From Sunxiuqinia dokdonensis (lineage in GTDB: Bacteria; Bacteroidota; Bacteroidia; Bacteroidales; Prolixibacteraceae), in the NCBI RefSeq assembly GCF_001270965.1, contig NZ_LGIA01000224.1, forward strand, positions 1 through 42,381: a stretch of 42,381 nucleotides of DNA. The letters are read 5' to 3'. The translations under genes and the position numbers were made by a program. Shown in pieces: positions 15,639 through 24,672 of the stretch. Position 1 is the stretch's first letter, and every line of letters starts with the position of its first letter. The notes beneath the pieces were generated by a model, which was given only the letters and a program-made list of their open reading frames with translations, did not search any database and was not told the DNA's origin.

Positions 15639-16589
15639 TTATTCAACCGCAAGCTGATCCTTGTTTTGGCGCAACCAGCTTTCGAAGGTTTGTAATTCTG
15701 GGTTCAACGACTTGGAAAGCTGAATGTCACGCCGGGCGCAAAAATCTGCTTCAAAATCGTGTTTAAACTGAAACATATTGCCCAGGTCATCGGCTCCTGG
15801 AAAATCGAAACTTCGATAGGTTGCGGCAGGCACATCGTTGTACACAATGTTTTGACCCAGTACTTTGGAAAAGCTATCGGCCATTTGCTGTCCGGTCAAA
15901 TGCTGGCCCGAAATTCCCACTGCTTTATTTTTGTAGGTTTCGCCAGCATTGAAAATTCCGTAGGCACATTTCCCAATGTCTTCGGCTGCAATGCCGGGCA
16001 GTTTTTTGTTGCCCATCGGCATGGTAATCCCCAATTTGCCGTCGGGTCCTTTTTGCGGGCCCATGCCAAAATGGATAAAATTATCCCAATAGAATGAGGT
16101 ATAAAGCAGTGTGTATGGCACGCCACTGTTTTCGAAAAATGCATTAGACTCGCCCTTGGCATCAAAGTGAGGGACTTTGTAATGCTCCATCAGCGTTGGC
16201 ATCCGGTCATCGCTCAGCGGAACCCACTTGCGGGTGTCTTCCAGGGTTGACCAGATGACGTGCTCCACTCCGCTTTCCTTGGCTGCTTCGGCCAGGTTTT
16301 TCGCGTTGGCCCGTTCCTTTTCGGGCGAAAAATGTTCCCAGAAAAAAGTGACACAATAAGCGCCATAGGCTCCGTCAAAAGCTTTCAACAGGCTGGCTTT
16401 GTCGGCCACATCGGCTTCAACCACCTCGGCTCCAAGTTTAGCCAGCTGCTTTGCTTTGTCCGAATTGGCATTTCGCGTAATAGCACGCGCGGTGAATTCG
16501 CCCCTTTTATCGTTTAGAATGGCCCTAACCAAACCACCACCTTGTGATCCGGTAGCACCGGTAACCGCGATTATTTTTCTTTCTGTCAC
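15639..16589 (-). CDS. NmrA/HSCARG-type NAD(P)-binding protein
   Basis: This 316-residue protein of the atypical short-chain dehydrogenase group starts (GTG at 16587-16589) with TERKIIAVTGATGSQGGG, whose glycine motif binds NADP. GTG is chosen because the family begins right here; the open frame further upstream encodes non-homologous sequence and there is no ATG close by. Further visible blocks are ARAITRNANSDKAKQLAKLGAEVVEADVAD, AYCVTFFWEH, HVIWSTLED and YTLLYTSFYWDNFI. It lacks the YxxxK catalytic pair of true SDRs, consistent with NmrA-like proteins that sense the NADP/NADPH ratio instead of catalysing a redox reaction. Its gene runs convergent to the Tat protein with only 36 bases between them and no clear terminator. 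Confidence 0.85.
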   Translation of the reverse strand: MTERKIIAVTGATGSQGGGLVRAILNDKRGEFTARAITRNANSDKAKQLAKLGAEVVEADVADKASLLKAFDGAYGAYCVTFFWEHFSPEKERANAKNLAEAAKESGVEHVIWSTLEDTRKWVPLSDDRMPTLMEHYKVPHFDAKGESNAFFENSGVPYTLLYTSFYWDNFIHFGMGPQKGPDGKLGITMPMGNKKLPGIAAEDIGKCAYGIFNAGETYKNKAVGISGQHLTGQQMADSFSKVLGQNIVYNDVPAATYRSFDFPGADDLGNMFQFKHDFEADFCARRDIQLSKSLNPELQTFESWLRQNKDQLAVE

Positions 16590-16774
16590 AAAGATGAATT
16601 TTGAGATTAAACAATTCAATAGTAGTAAGTTACAATAACAGACAGGCGGATGCAATATATAAAGATTAAAAAATCTTAAATAAACTTGAGGATTTGGGTC
16701 AGCAACGAAGTTCGTGATCGCGTATAAAGTGACTTGATATTGCATTTGTGTTTTTATTTTCAGGATTCAGGTCT

Positions 16775-16782
16775 TAACTTTG
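16775..16782 (+). promoter_or_regulatory. Candidate -7 box of the GNAT-nitrilase gene
   Basis: TAACTTTG matches TAnnTTTG and would start transcription about 42 bases before the ATG at 16830. An identical octamer at 16819-16826 sits too close to the start codon to be useful unless the mRNA is leaderless. No good -33 box is seen for either. Confidence 0.35.
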
Positions 16783-16829
16783 GCCGGCATTAAACTGTTT
16801 AGTATGAATGACACCAGATAACTTTGACC

Positions 16830-18359
16830 ATGATAAATACCAATGAAATTGAGAATATTGAGCTGAGTTTTCTTCAGTTGAAGGATTACCAGGAATTAAA
16901 GGAAGCCTTGATTGAATCGTATCCCGAAATGCCGGATTCCTATTGGCTAAAGCCGCATTTGAAAACTTTAATCAACCTGTTTCCCGAGGGGCAGGTCGTG
17001 GTGAAGGTGAATGGCCAGATTGCGGGCTGCGCTTTTTCAATCATTGTCGATTCGGCCAAGTTTGAAAATCAGCACACTTACAAAAAAATTACGGGCAATC
17101 TTACTTTCAACACCCACAACCCCGATGGCGATTTGTTGTATGGCATTGAAATTTTCATCCGGCCCGAATACCGTGGCTTGCGATTGGGGCGCCGGCTGTA
17201 TGATTACCGGAAAGAACTTTGTGAACGACTCAATTTGAAGGGGGTTGCTTTTGGCGGTCGAATCCCGAACTACCATCAGTATGCCGATCAAATGACGCCC
17301 AAAGAGTACATTGCCAAAGTTCGGTTGAAAGAGATTCACGATCCGGTGTTCAATTTCCAGATATCGAATGATTTTTATCCCTCCAAAATTTTGAAGAATT
17401 ACCTCGAAGGTGATGACGCTTCGAAGGATTATGCCGTGTTGTTGAAGTGGGACAATATCTACTACGAAAAAGAAAGCAGGCAGCCCTCAACAATCAAAAA
17501 GATTATCCGACTGGGCCTGATTCAATGGCAGATGCGTTGGTATAAAAACCTGGATGATGTGATGAACCAGGCGGAGTATTTTATTGATGCGGTTTCGGGC
17601 TATCGGTCTGATTTTGCCTTGTTTCCCGAGTTTTTTATGGCACCGCTCATGGCCGAGAACAACCATTTGAGTGAGCCCGAAGCGATTCGTGAACTGGCAA
17701 AACATACCGATGAGATTATCCGGCGCTTTTCGGAGTTGGCGATTTCCTACAACATCAACATCATTACCGGCAGCATGCCCGAAATCAAGAACGACCGCTT
17801 GTACAATGCCGGCTATGTGTGTAAGCGTGATGGGTCGATCGACCGCTTCGAAAAACTTCATGTGACTCCCGACGAGGCCAAAGTGTGGGGTATGCAGGGC
17901 GGCTCGGAGCTGAAAGCCATTGATACCGACTGCGGCAAGATTGGCGTGCTGATTTGTTACGATGTCGAATTCCCGGAGCTGGGCCGTATTCTGGCCGACG
18001 ATGGTGTGGATATCTTGTTTGTCCCGTTCCTGACCGATACGCAGAATGGGTATTCGCGGGTGCGCAATTGCGCCATGGCCCGCGCTATTGAAAACGAATG
18101 TTACGTGGCCATTGCTGGCGGTGTTGGCAACCTGCCCAAAGTGCACAACATGGATATTCAGTATGCGCAGTCGATGGTTTTTACGCCTTGCGATTTTTCG
18201 TTTCCCATGAACGGCATTAAAGCTGAAGCGACACCCAATACGGAGATGATCTTGATTGCCGACGTGGATATTGATTTGCTGCGCGAACTGAACCAGTTTG
18301 GCAGCGTTCGCAACCTGAAAGACCGCCGGAAAGATATTTATGAGGTGAAACGAAAGTAA
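16830..18359 (+). CDS. GNAT acetyltransferase-nitrilase fusion (carbon-nitrogen hydrolase)
   Basis: This 509-residue cytoplasmic protein fuses an N-terminal GNAT domain (about 8-170, with IEIFIRPEYRGLRLGRRLYDYRKELC as the acetyl-CoA loop) to a C-terminal carbon-nitrogen hydrolase domain (about 225-500). The nitrilase triad is complete: E267 in LFPEFF, K342 in RFEKLH and C376 in LICYDVEFPE. The combination is widespread among bacteria and its substrate is not established; the hydrolase half resembles omega-amidase and N-carbamoyl-hydrolase relatives. The start is ATG 16830 (MINTNEIENIELS); a TTG two codons earlier overlaps a promoter-like octamer. A strong terminator follows 25 bases downstream, so it is probably monocistronic. 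Confidence 0.88.
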   Translation: MINTNEIENIELSFLQLKDYQELKEALIESYPEMPDSYWLKPHLKTLINLFPEGQVVVKVNGQIAGCAFSIIVDSAKFENQHTYKKITGNLTFNTHNPDGDLLYGIEIFIRPEYRGLRLGRRLYDYRKELCERLNLKGVAFGGRIPNYHQYADQMTPKEYIAKVRLKEIHDPVFNFQISNDFYPSKILKNYLEGDDASKDYAVLLKWDNIYYEKESRQPSTIKKIIRLGLIQWQMRWYKNLDDVMNQAEYFIDAVSGYRSDFALFPEFFMAPLMAENNHLSEPEAIRELAKHTDEIIRRFSELAISYNINIITGSMPEIKNDRLYNAGYVCKRDGSIDRFEKLHVTPDEAKVWGMQGGSELKAIDTDCGKIGVLICYDVEFPELGRILADDGVDILFVPFLTDTQNGYSRVRNCAMARAIENECYVAIAGGVGNLPKVHNMDIQYAQSMVFTPCDFSFPMNGIKAEATPNTEMILIADVDIDLLRELNQFGSVRNLKDRRKDIYEVKRK

Positions 18360-18383
18360 AAAAGTTCGTTGAAGAACGGAAAA

Positions 18384-18412
18384 AGCTTGCCAGCAACGGC
18401 AGGCTTTTTTTT
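18384..18412 (+). terminator. Rho-independent terminator after GNAT-nitrilase gene
   Basis: AGCTTGCC (18384-18391) pairs with GGCAGGCT (18398-18405, one G-U) around an AGCAAC loop, followed by eight T residues in total. Confidence 0.85.
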
Positions 18413-18481
18413 GTGAGGTTCCACGCAACCCTTTTTCAGTTCACGCATCAACTTTCTGTAACCGACCTCAAAACAATCAAG

Positions 18482-19237
18482 ATGAAAAAAATTATTTACC
18501 TCCTGGTCTTCCTATTCGTTTGCAGTGGAGGCTTTGCCCAGCGAAATAAGAAGGAAGTCATCTATCTGAAAAACGGGACCGTATTGAAAGGACAGCAAAC
18601 CCCGGTTGATGATGACAAGGTGGCGGTACAATCAGGGAAAAACCTTTGGGTTTTTAATTATTCTGAGATTGATACCATTACCTCCAACCGCATGTCGCAG
18701 GCTTATGAAAACAAAAACGCAGCTTATTTTCTGAAAACTTCTGTTGGGATATTGGCTGGCAGTTCGAACAATTCCAAACCGACACCTTTTTCGTTCGATG
18801 CGTCGTTTAATTACCGCGTTCTTCCCAAGTGGTATTTGGGTGTTGGCACGGGTATCGATTTTCTGGACGAATCGTACCTGCCGGTTTTTGGCAACCTGGA
18901 GTTTCACTTCCGCGAGTCGCGCTTCACGCCGTTTATCGGGTTGCAGGCTGGATATTTAGTTCCACTCGATGATGAGGTTTATTCCGGAGGTGGCGTGTAT
19001 TACGACTACATGCCCTGGTCTTCGTCGTACTATTACAACCCGGTGGCGCTCGAGAGCAAAGGCGGTTTGATGGTGAATCCGTCGTTTGGATTTGTGAGTC
19101 AGTTAAATCCGAACCTGGGCTTGATGCTCGCCTTTGGCTACCGCTATCACGAGCTTAATTTTAAAGGCGACAACCATTATCAACTCGACCGCGAATACAA
19201 CCGCCTGTCTATTCGCCTGGGAATTCTTTTCAACTAA
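18482..19237 (+). CDS. Predicted outer membrane beta-barrel protein of unknown function
   Basis: This 251-residue protein has a Sec signal (MKKIIYLLVFLFVCSGGFA-Q, cleavage after residue 19); ATG 18482 is selected for that reason. The first mature segment, EVIYLKNGTVLKGQQTPVDDDKVAVQSGKNLWVFNYSEIDTI, resembles the small beta module found before Bacteroidota barrels, reading 'list of genes to be expressed from this start' style KNG-V-G repeats. After it come alternating strands (YRVLPKWYLGVGTGIDFL, FTPFIGLQAGYLVP, GLMLAFGYRYHEL) and a terminal RLGILFN, typical of an eight- to ten-strand outer membrane barrel. A Tyr/Ser/Gly-rich loop (SGGGVYYDYMPWSSSYYYNP) is unusual. It is followed after 15 bases by the LVIVD lipoprotein, with which it likely forms an operon. 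Confidence 0.75.
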   Translation: MKKIIYLLVFLFVCSGGFAQRNKKEVIYLKNGTVLKGQQTPVDDDKVAVQSGKNLWVFNYSEIDTITSNRMSQAYENKNAAYFLKTSVGILAGSSNNSKPTPFSFDASFNYRVLPKWYLGVGTGIDFLDESYLPVFGNLEFHFRESRFTPFIGLQAGYLVPLDDEVYSGGGVYYDYMPWSSSYYYNPVALESKGGLMVNPSFGFVSQLNPNLGLMLAFGYRYHELNFKGDNHYQLDREYNRLSIRLGILFN

Positions 19238-19252
19238 AAAAACACGAACACG

Positions 19253-20554
19253 ATGAAGACAAAAACGATTTATATCAGCCTGATTTTCGCCATGGCACTG
19301 CTTTCGGGCTGCCAGGATAAACTCTACGAGACCTTTATGGGCAACGCGCCGGTTTACATGAGCTACGAAGACCTGCGTTCGGCCATTCAAATGGAAAGCG
19401 CACGCGATATTGAAAAGCCTGGCAAAATCTACTTTAAAGATGACTTTGTGTTTATTAATGAGATTATGGAAGGTGTGCATGTGCTGGATGTCAGCAATCC
19501 CGCCAGCCCTGAAGAAGTGGGTTTCATCTCCATTCCCGGGAATGTGGATATTGCCATTAAGGAAGATGTGCTGTATGCCGACAGCTATATTGATTTGGTG
19601 GCGATCAATGTCTCAGACTTGGATGACATTGAAGAGGTCGGACGCGTAGAGGATATTTTCCCCTACACGGTCCCGGAATATGATACCGACTACCGTTTGG
19701 GCGAAATTGATGAGGATAAAGGCGTCGTTGTTGACTGGGAAATAGAAGAGGTCAAACAGGAGATCAAACAATATTATTACCCCATTTATTATGCCCGGAG
19801 TTTTGCTGAAAACATGGCGCTCGATGGTGCTTATTCATCAAGCAAAGCCGGCGGAGTAGGTGGCGGTGATGGTTCCACATTTGGTGTGGGCGGCTCGATG
19901 GCCCGCTTTGGTTTGCACGGAGATTTCCTGTACACGGTAGACAATTCCAATTTATACACCTTTAAAATTGATGATCTTGAAAATCCTGTTGAACTCGGTT
20001 CAAAAAGTATTGGCTGGAATGTGGAGACCATGTTCATTTATAATAATCACCTGTTTTTCGGAACTACAACCGGCATGCTGGTATACAGCCTCGAAATCGG
20101 TCAGAATCCAACTTATATCAACCGCTATAATCACATTACAAGCTGCGATCCGGTTGTGGTTCAGGACGATTTGGCCTATGTAACCCTGCACGACGGAGGC
20201 GCGTGTGGACGATCAGTCAACCGTCTGGATGTGATCCGGATGAGCGAAGATTACACGCAGCTAAACCTGCTCCAAAGCTATTCGATGGCCAATCCGCACG
20301 GGCTGGGCATTGATGGTGATGTGCTTTTTATTTGCGATGGCGACGCGGGCCTGAAAATTTTTGATGCCTCCGATCCCTTGCAGATTTCAGCCAATAAACT
20401 GGCGGAATTCCCCGATATCAATACGTATGATGTCATTCCGCTCAACAACTATTTGTTTATGATTGGCGACGGGGGATTTTACCTCTACGATTACGCCGAC
20501 CTTCAAAATATTACCTTGCTTTCGACAATTCCCATTTCCACGGCAGGTAATTAA
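19253..20554 (+). CDS. LVIVD-repeat lipoprotein
   Basis: This 433-residue lipoprotein has a signal ending ALLSGC (Cys at 20). The mature protein contains repeated beta-propeller-like blades of the LVIVD type: GVHVLDVSNPASPEEVGFISIPGN, DLVAINVSDLDDIEEVGRV, NLYTFKIDDLENPVELGSKS, GLKIFDASDPLQISANKLAE and FYLYDYADLQNITLLSTI. A Gly-rich spacer (about 198-214) separates the first two blades from the rest. Proteins of this group are envelope-located in Bacteroidota and are often found near choice-of-anchor or surface genes; their ligand is unknown. It follows the barrel protein by 15 bases, suggesting a barrel-plus-lipoprotein pair at the outer membrane. A terminator follows. Confidence 0.82.
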   Translation: MKTKTIYISLIFAMALLSGCQDKLYETFMGNAPVYMSYEDLRSAIQMESARDIEKPGKIYFKDDFVFINEIMEGVHVLDVSNPASPEEVGFISIPGNVDIAIKEDVLYADSYIDLVAINVSDLDDIEEVGRVEDIFPYTVPEYDTDYRLGEIDEDKGVVVDWEIEEVKQEIKQYYYPIYYARSFAENMALDGAYSSSKAGGVGGGDGSTFGVGGSMARFGLHGDFLYTVDNSNLYTFKIDDLENPVELGSKSIGWNVETMFIYNNHLFFGTTTGMLVYSLEIGQNPTYINRYNHITSCDPVVVQDDLAYVTLHDGGACGRSVNRLDVIRMSEDYTQLNLLQSYSMANPHGLGIDGDVLFICDGDAGLKIFDASDPLQISANKLAEFPDINTYDVIPLNNYLFMIGDGGFYLYDYADLQNITLLSTIPISTAGN

Positions 20555-20574
20555 ATCCAGTTAATTCAGTTTTA

Positions 20575-20606
20575 AAATCCGGCTCCGTTATTGGGCCGGA
20601 TTTTTT
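20575..20606 (+). terminator. Rho-independent terminator after the LVIVD gene
   Basis: AAATCCGGCTC (20575-20585) pairs with GGGCCGGATT (20593-20602) around a short loop, followed by a T6 run. Confidence 0.8.
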
Positions 20607-20739
20607 ATCGGGTGGCGCGGGTTCCAACTGCACTTTAATTTAGGCATTGGTCAAAAGCCAGCTTCCCTGAACCAGCTCCCCTGAACCGGGACCCGGTGAG
20701 GATCCGGCACAACAAGAAAAAAATTAACGTTCAACTTAG

Positions 20740-20770
20740 TTGAAAGCCAACACGAAAAGCATTATTTTTG
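20740..20770 (+). promoter_or_regulatory. Bacteroidota-type promoter of the transglycosylase-uvrA operon
   Basis: TTG at 20740-20742 and TATTTTTG at 20763-20770 are separated by exactly 20 bases, a good match to the -33/-7 consensus. Transcription would start near 20776, about 23 bases before the ATG at 20799. Confidence 0.7.
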
Positions 20771-20798
20771 CCGTTTGATAAATTTTGAAAGAAGGATT

Positions 20799-21734
20799 AT
20801 GAAGAGGAAAGTGCATCAGTTATTGTTCACCCTGTTGTTGGTTGTTTTGGTTTTGGGAGCTTACCAGTTTCTTGAATCATCTACCTACCCCGAAAAGTCA
20901 GCCGAGGCTCCAATCCGGCACTATTATAGCTCCGTTGAAGTACCCGATTCGCTTACATTTTGTGGAGAGCCTGTGCCTTTGGAATATTTCGATATTTATG
21001 AAAGTCTGGACCGCGAATTGCTGGTAAACTCTTATTTTCACTCGCAGACTTTGCGTTTCCTTAAAATGGCGCCCCGCTTTTTTTCAATCATCGACCCCAT
21101 TCTGAAAGAAAATAACATTCCCGAGGATTTTAAATACCTGGCTTTGGCTGAAAGTGGATTCGATCCAAGTGCTGTTTCGCCTGCCGGAGCGGTTGGTTTC
21201 TGGCAGTTTATGAAAGGTACTGCCGGCGATTATGGCTTGGAAATCAGCACGGAAGTGGATGAACGTTACCACATCGAAAAATCGACCGTGGCGGCCTGCG
21301 CCTATTTGCACGAGTCGTACCGGAAATATGGCAGCTGGACCATGGTGGCTGCTACCTACAATGCCGGCCGGAATTTTATTGGGCGGCAAGTGGAGCGCCA
21401 AAAAGAAAACAACTACTACGATTTGTTGTTGGGTGAAGAAACCCGGCGTTACGTGTTTCGAATTATGGCCTTGAAACTGGTGATGGAGAATCCACGAACG
21501 TATGGTTTCGATGTGCGTGAGGACGAAATGTACCCGCTGTGGAATACAAAAACCATAGAGATATCGGGGCCCGTAGTTAGTTTTGCCGATTTTGCACAGG
21601 AACATAACACCAATTACAAAATCCTGAAAATGCTGAATCCCTGGTTGCGCGAAGCTTATTTGACCAACACGCGGGGCAAAACCTATGAAATTAAATTGCC
21701 GGCCGAAGAATTCAGAATGAAAACAAAGAGATGA
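20799..21734 (+). CDS. Membrane-anchored lytic murein transglycosylase (MltD-like, SLT domain)
   Basis: This 311-residue protein starts at ATG 20799, eight bases after a GAAGGA ribosome binding site; a TTG at 20775 is upstream in frame but lies at the predicted transcription start. Residues 1-22 form an uncleaved membrane anchor or signal (LLFTLLLVVLVLGAYQF). The SLT domain covers about 95-230: IPEDFKYLALAESGFD with catalytic Glu at E118, SPAGAVGFWQFM, AAYLH-like CAYLHESYRKYGSW and AATYNAGRN. It cleaves peptidoglycan between MurNAc and GlcNAc to give 1,6-anhydro products. The C-terminal 60 residues (ISGPVVSFADFAQEHNTNYKILKMLNPW) resemble a degenerate LysM-like region. Its stop overlaps the uvrA start by four bases (ATGA). 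Confidence 0.9.
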   Translation: MKRKVHQLLFTLLLVVLVLGAYQFLESSTYPEKSAEAPIRHYYSSVEVPDSLTFCGEPVPLEYFDIYESLDRELLVNSYFHSQTLRFLKMAPRFFSIIDPILKENNIPEDFKYLALAESGFDPSAVSPAGAVGFWQFMKGTAGDYGLEISTEVDERYHIEKSTVAACAYLHESYRKYGSWTMVAATYNAGRNFIGRQVERQKENNYYDLLLGEETRRYVFRIMALKLVMENPRTYGFDVREDEMYPLWNTKTIEISGPVVSFADFAQEHNTNYKILKMLNPWLREAYLTNTRGKTYEIKLPAEEFRMKTKR

Positions 21735-24601
21735 CCATGCAGAGAACAGAAACCGCAGTTCTGGAAGAAGAATTTGTGGAGAATGAAGAAAAAGTGGTGG
21801 TGCACGGTGCGCGTGTGCACAACCTTCAAAATATCAATGTCGAAATTCCACGCAACCAGCTCACGGTCATTACCGGCCTGAGTGGAAGCGGAAAATCGTC
21901 GCTGGCTTTCGACACCATTTATGCCGAAGGGCAACGGCGCTACATTGAGACTTTTTCGGCTTATGCCCGCTCGTTCCTTGGAAACATGGAGCGGCCAGAT
22001 GTCGATAAGATTACCGGCTTAAGCCCGGTGATTTCGATTGAGCAGAAAACCACCAACAAAAATCCCCGCTCAACGGTTGGAACGGTAACCGAAATATATG
22101 ACTTCCTGCGGCTGCTTTATGCGCGTGCCGGCGAAGCTTTTTCGTATGAAACGGGCGAGAAAATGGTGAAATACACCGATGAGCAGATTCTGAAATTGAT
22201 TCAGGAGAACTTTTCAGGCAAGCGGATTTTGGTCATGGCGCCCTTGGTGCGTGGACGAAAAGGGCATTACCGCGAGCTGTTTGAGCAAATCAGGCGCAAA
22301 GGTTTTTTGTACGCGCGCATTGACGGTGAGGTGAAGGAATTGGTCCCAAATATGCGCGTTGATCGGTACAAAAATCACTTTGTCGAAGTGGTAATCGACC
22401 GGCTGGAAGTGGAGAAGGAAAGCCTGAAACGATTGAAAGAATCGGTGCAAACGGCGATGACTCAAGGGCATGGCATCATCCTGATTATGGAGCATGACTC
22501 CGATAACATGAAATACTACAGCCGCCAGTTAATGTGCCCGACAACGGGTATTTCGTATGCTGAGCCGGCGCCGCATAATTTCTCGTTCAACTCGCCGCAG
22601 GGGGCATGTCCGCGATGCAACGGCCTGGGGCAGGTGGCTGAAATTGATCTGGAAAAAATCATTCCGGAACCGGAGAAAAGCATCGCCAAAGGCGGGATCG
22701 CTCCGCTGGGGCCGCAAAAAAACACGCTCATTTTTTGGCAAATCGAAGCGCTGGGCGAGAAGTATGGTTTCGACCTGAAAACGCCGGTGCGTGATATTCC
22801 GGAAGATGGACTGAATGCTGTACTCTACGGAACCAACGAACGCATCCAACTAAAGAATTCGCCACTGGGTAGTTCCGTGAATTACATGATGACTTATGAG
22901 GGCGTGATTAAATATATTGACAGCCAGCGTGATGATAATCCATCGAAAAAGGCGAAAAAGTGGGCGAATCAGTTTGTCAAGGAGCATACCTGCCCCGACT
23001 GTAACGGACAGCGTCTGAAAAGAGAATCGCTGCATTTTAAAATCGACAATCAGAATATTTCGGATGTTGCCAGGCTCGATATCAATGAGCTGAACGATTG
23101 GCTGGCTGATTTGGAAGATCGCCTGACCCCCCGGCAGCGCCAGATCGGGACGGAAGTGATTAAGGAAATTCGCGACCGGGTGAGCTTCCTGATCGATGTT
23201 GGACTGGAATATTTGTCGCTGGATCGCACCTCCCGAACCTTGTCAGGTGGCGAGTCGCAACGAATTAGGCTGGCCACCCAAATTGGCTCGCAGTTGGTCA
23301 ACGTACTGTATATTTTGGATGAACCCAGCATTGGGCTGCATCACCGCGATAACCTGCGCCTGATTCATTCGCTTCAGAAGTTACGCGACACCGGTAACTC
23401 GGTGATTGTGGTGGAACACGACAAAGACATGATGCTTTCGGCTGACTACATTGTAGATATGGGGCCGTATGCCGGCCGTCATGGGGGCGAAGTGGTGGCT
23501 GCCGGAACGCCTCAAGTGATTCTGGAGGCCAACACGCTGACGTCAAAGTATCTGACCGGCGAGCATCAGATCGCCGTCCCTGAAATTCGTCGGGCCGGAA
23601 ATGGGAAGTCCATCAAGCTGAAAGGCTGTAGTGGAAATAACCTGAAAAATGTGAATGTTGAATTTCCCCTGGGCAAGTTAATTTGCATCACCGGCGTATC
23701 GGGTAGCGGGAAGTCGAGTTTAATCAACGGAACCTTGCAGCCCATTTTGAGTCAGCATTTTTACAAGTCAGTACAGGATCCGCTTCCGTATAAAAAGATA
23801 GAGGGGCTTAAAAATATTGATAAAGTGGTTCAGGTCAACCAGTCACCATTGGGGCGCACGCCTCGTTCCAACCCGGTGACTTACACCGGCGTTTTCTCCG
23901 ATATCCGGGCCTTGTTCGCCCTGTTGCCCGAAGCGAAAATACGCGGGTACAAACCCGGCCGTTTCTCTTTCAATGTGAAGGGCGGACGTTGCGAAGATTG
24001 CCAGGGCGGTGGTCTGAAGCTGATTGAGATGAACTTCTTGCCCGATGTGTATGTGCATTGCGATACCTGTAACGGGAAACGCTACAACCGCGAAACCCTG
24101 GAAGTTCGCTACCGGGGAAAATCGATTGGCGATGTGCTGAACATGACCATCAACCAAGGCGTTGAGTTTTTCGAGAACATGCCGTCGATTCTGCATAAAC
24201 TGAAAACAATCCAAGAGGTTGGGCTGGGATATATTACGCTCGGACAATCATCCACAACCTTGTCGGGTGGCGAGTCGCAACGGGTAAAACTGGCGTCAGA
24301 GCTGGCCAAGAAAGATACTGGAATGACCCTGTACATCCTGGACGAACCAACCACCGGACTTCACTTCGAAGATATCCGGGTGTTGCTGGAGGTGCTCAAC
24401 AAACTGGTTGACCGTGGCAACACCGTCATTGTGATTGAGCACAACATGGATGTCATTAAAGTGGCTGATCATATTATTGACCTGGGGCCTGAAGGCGGAA
24501 AGGGTGGCGGACAGCTACTGTGTGCGGGCACACCGGAGGAAGTCGTGAAAAACAGAAAATCGTACACAGCAAGGTATTTGAAAAAAGAGTTAGCTTTATA
24601 G
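21731..24601 (+). CDS. uvrA: Excinuclease ABC subunit A
   Basis: This 956-residue protein is full-length UvrA, the damage-recognising ATPase of nucleotide excision repair that loads UvrB on DNA. Both ABC modules are complete: Walker A GLSGSGKSS (49-57) and GVSGSGKSS in the second half, signature LSGGESQR at about 505 and 843, and Walker B LYILDEPS/T followed by GLH in each module. Zinc-binding cysteine pairs are visible as CPRCNG (about 293), CPDCNG (about 420), CEDCQG (about 753) and CDTCNG (about 777). The start is ATG 21731, overlapping the transglycosylase stop, with a second ATG two codons later. Coupling of uvrA to a cell-wall hydrolase is a matter of gene order and no functional link is known to me. 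Confidence 0.98.
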   Translation: MTMQRTETAVLEEEFVENEEKVVVHGARVHNLQNINVEIPRNQLTVITGLSGSGKSSLAFDTIYAEGQRRYIETFSAYARSFLGNMERPDVDKITGLSPVISIEQKTTNKNPRSTVGTVTEIYDFLRLLYARAGEAFSYETGEKMVKYTDEQILKLIQENFSGKRILVMAPLVRGRKGHYRELFEQIRRKGFLYARIDGEVKELVPNMRVDRYKNHFVEVVIDRLEVEKESLKRLKESVQTAMTQGHGIILIMEHDSDNMKYYSRQLMCPTTGISYAEPAPHNFSFNSPQGACPRCNGLGQVAEIDLEKIIPEPEKSIAKGGIAPLGPQKNTLIFWQIEALGEKYGFDLKTPVRDIPEDGLNAVLYGTNERIQLKNSPLGSSVNYMMTYEGVIKYIDSQRDDNPSKKAKKWANQFVKEHTCPDCNGQRLKRESLHFKIDNQNISDVARLDINELNDWLADLEDRLTPRQRQIGTEVIKEIRDRVSFLIDVGLEYLSLDRTSRTLSGGESQRIRLATQIGSQLVNVLYILDEPSIGLHHRDNLRLIHSLQKLRDTGNSVIVVEHDKDMMLSADYIVDMGPYAGRHGGEVVAAGTPQVILEANTLTSKYLTGEHQIAVPEIRRAGNGKSIKLKGCSGNNLKNVNVEFPLGKLICITGVSGSGKSSLINGTLQPILSQHFYKSVQDPLPYKKIEGLKNIDKVVQVNQSPLGRTPRSNPVTYTGVFSDIRALFALLPEAKIRGYKPGRFSFNVKGGRCEDCQGGGLKLIEMNFLPDVYVHCDTCNGKRYNRETLEVRYRGKSIGDVLNMTINQGVEFFENMPSILHKLKTIQEVGLGYITLGQSSTTLSGGESQRVKLASELAKKDTGMTLYILDEPTTGLHFEDIRVLLEVLNKLVDRGNTVIVIEHNMDVIKVADHIIDLGPEGGKGGGQLLCAGTPEEVVKNRKSYTARYLKKELAL

Positions 24602-24672
24602 TTGAAATTTTCAACATTCGGTGATCCGGCTTTCGGCCGTTTTCGATTGCTGATTTGTGAACCAAGCGAATT

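Noticed and set aside
17487-18428. Long minus-strand open frame (313 codons) antisense to the GNAT-nitrilase gene
   Set aside because: The plus-strand protein has intact catalytic residues and the opposite frame is explained by the codon bias of that gene.
20655-20710. Short direct repeat CTGAACC with GGGACCCGG palindrome ahead of the transglycosylase promoter
   Set aside because: Only two imperfect copies of 10-12 bases are present; too little to call a repeat element.
24602-24672. Hairpin between uvrA and the nucleoside kinase gene as a terminator
   Set aside because: The possible stem around CCGGCTTTCGGCCG is short with only four T after it; read-through to the kinase gene is more likely.
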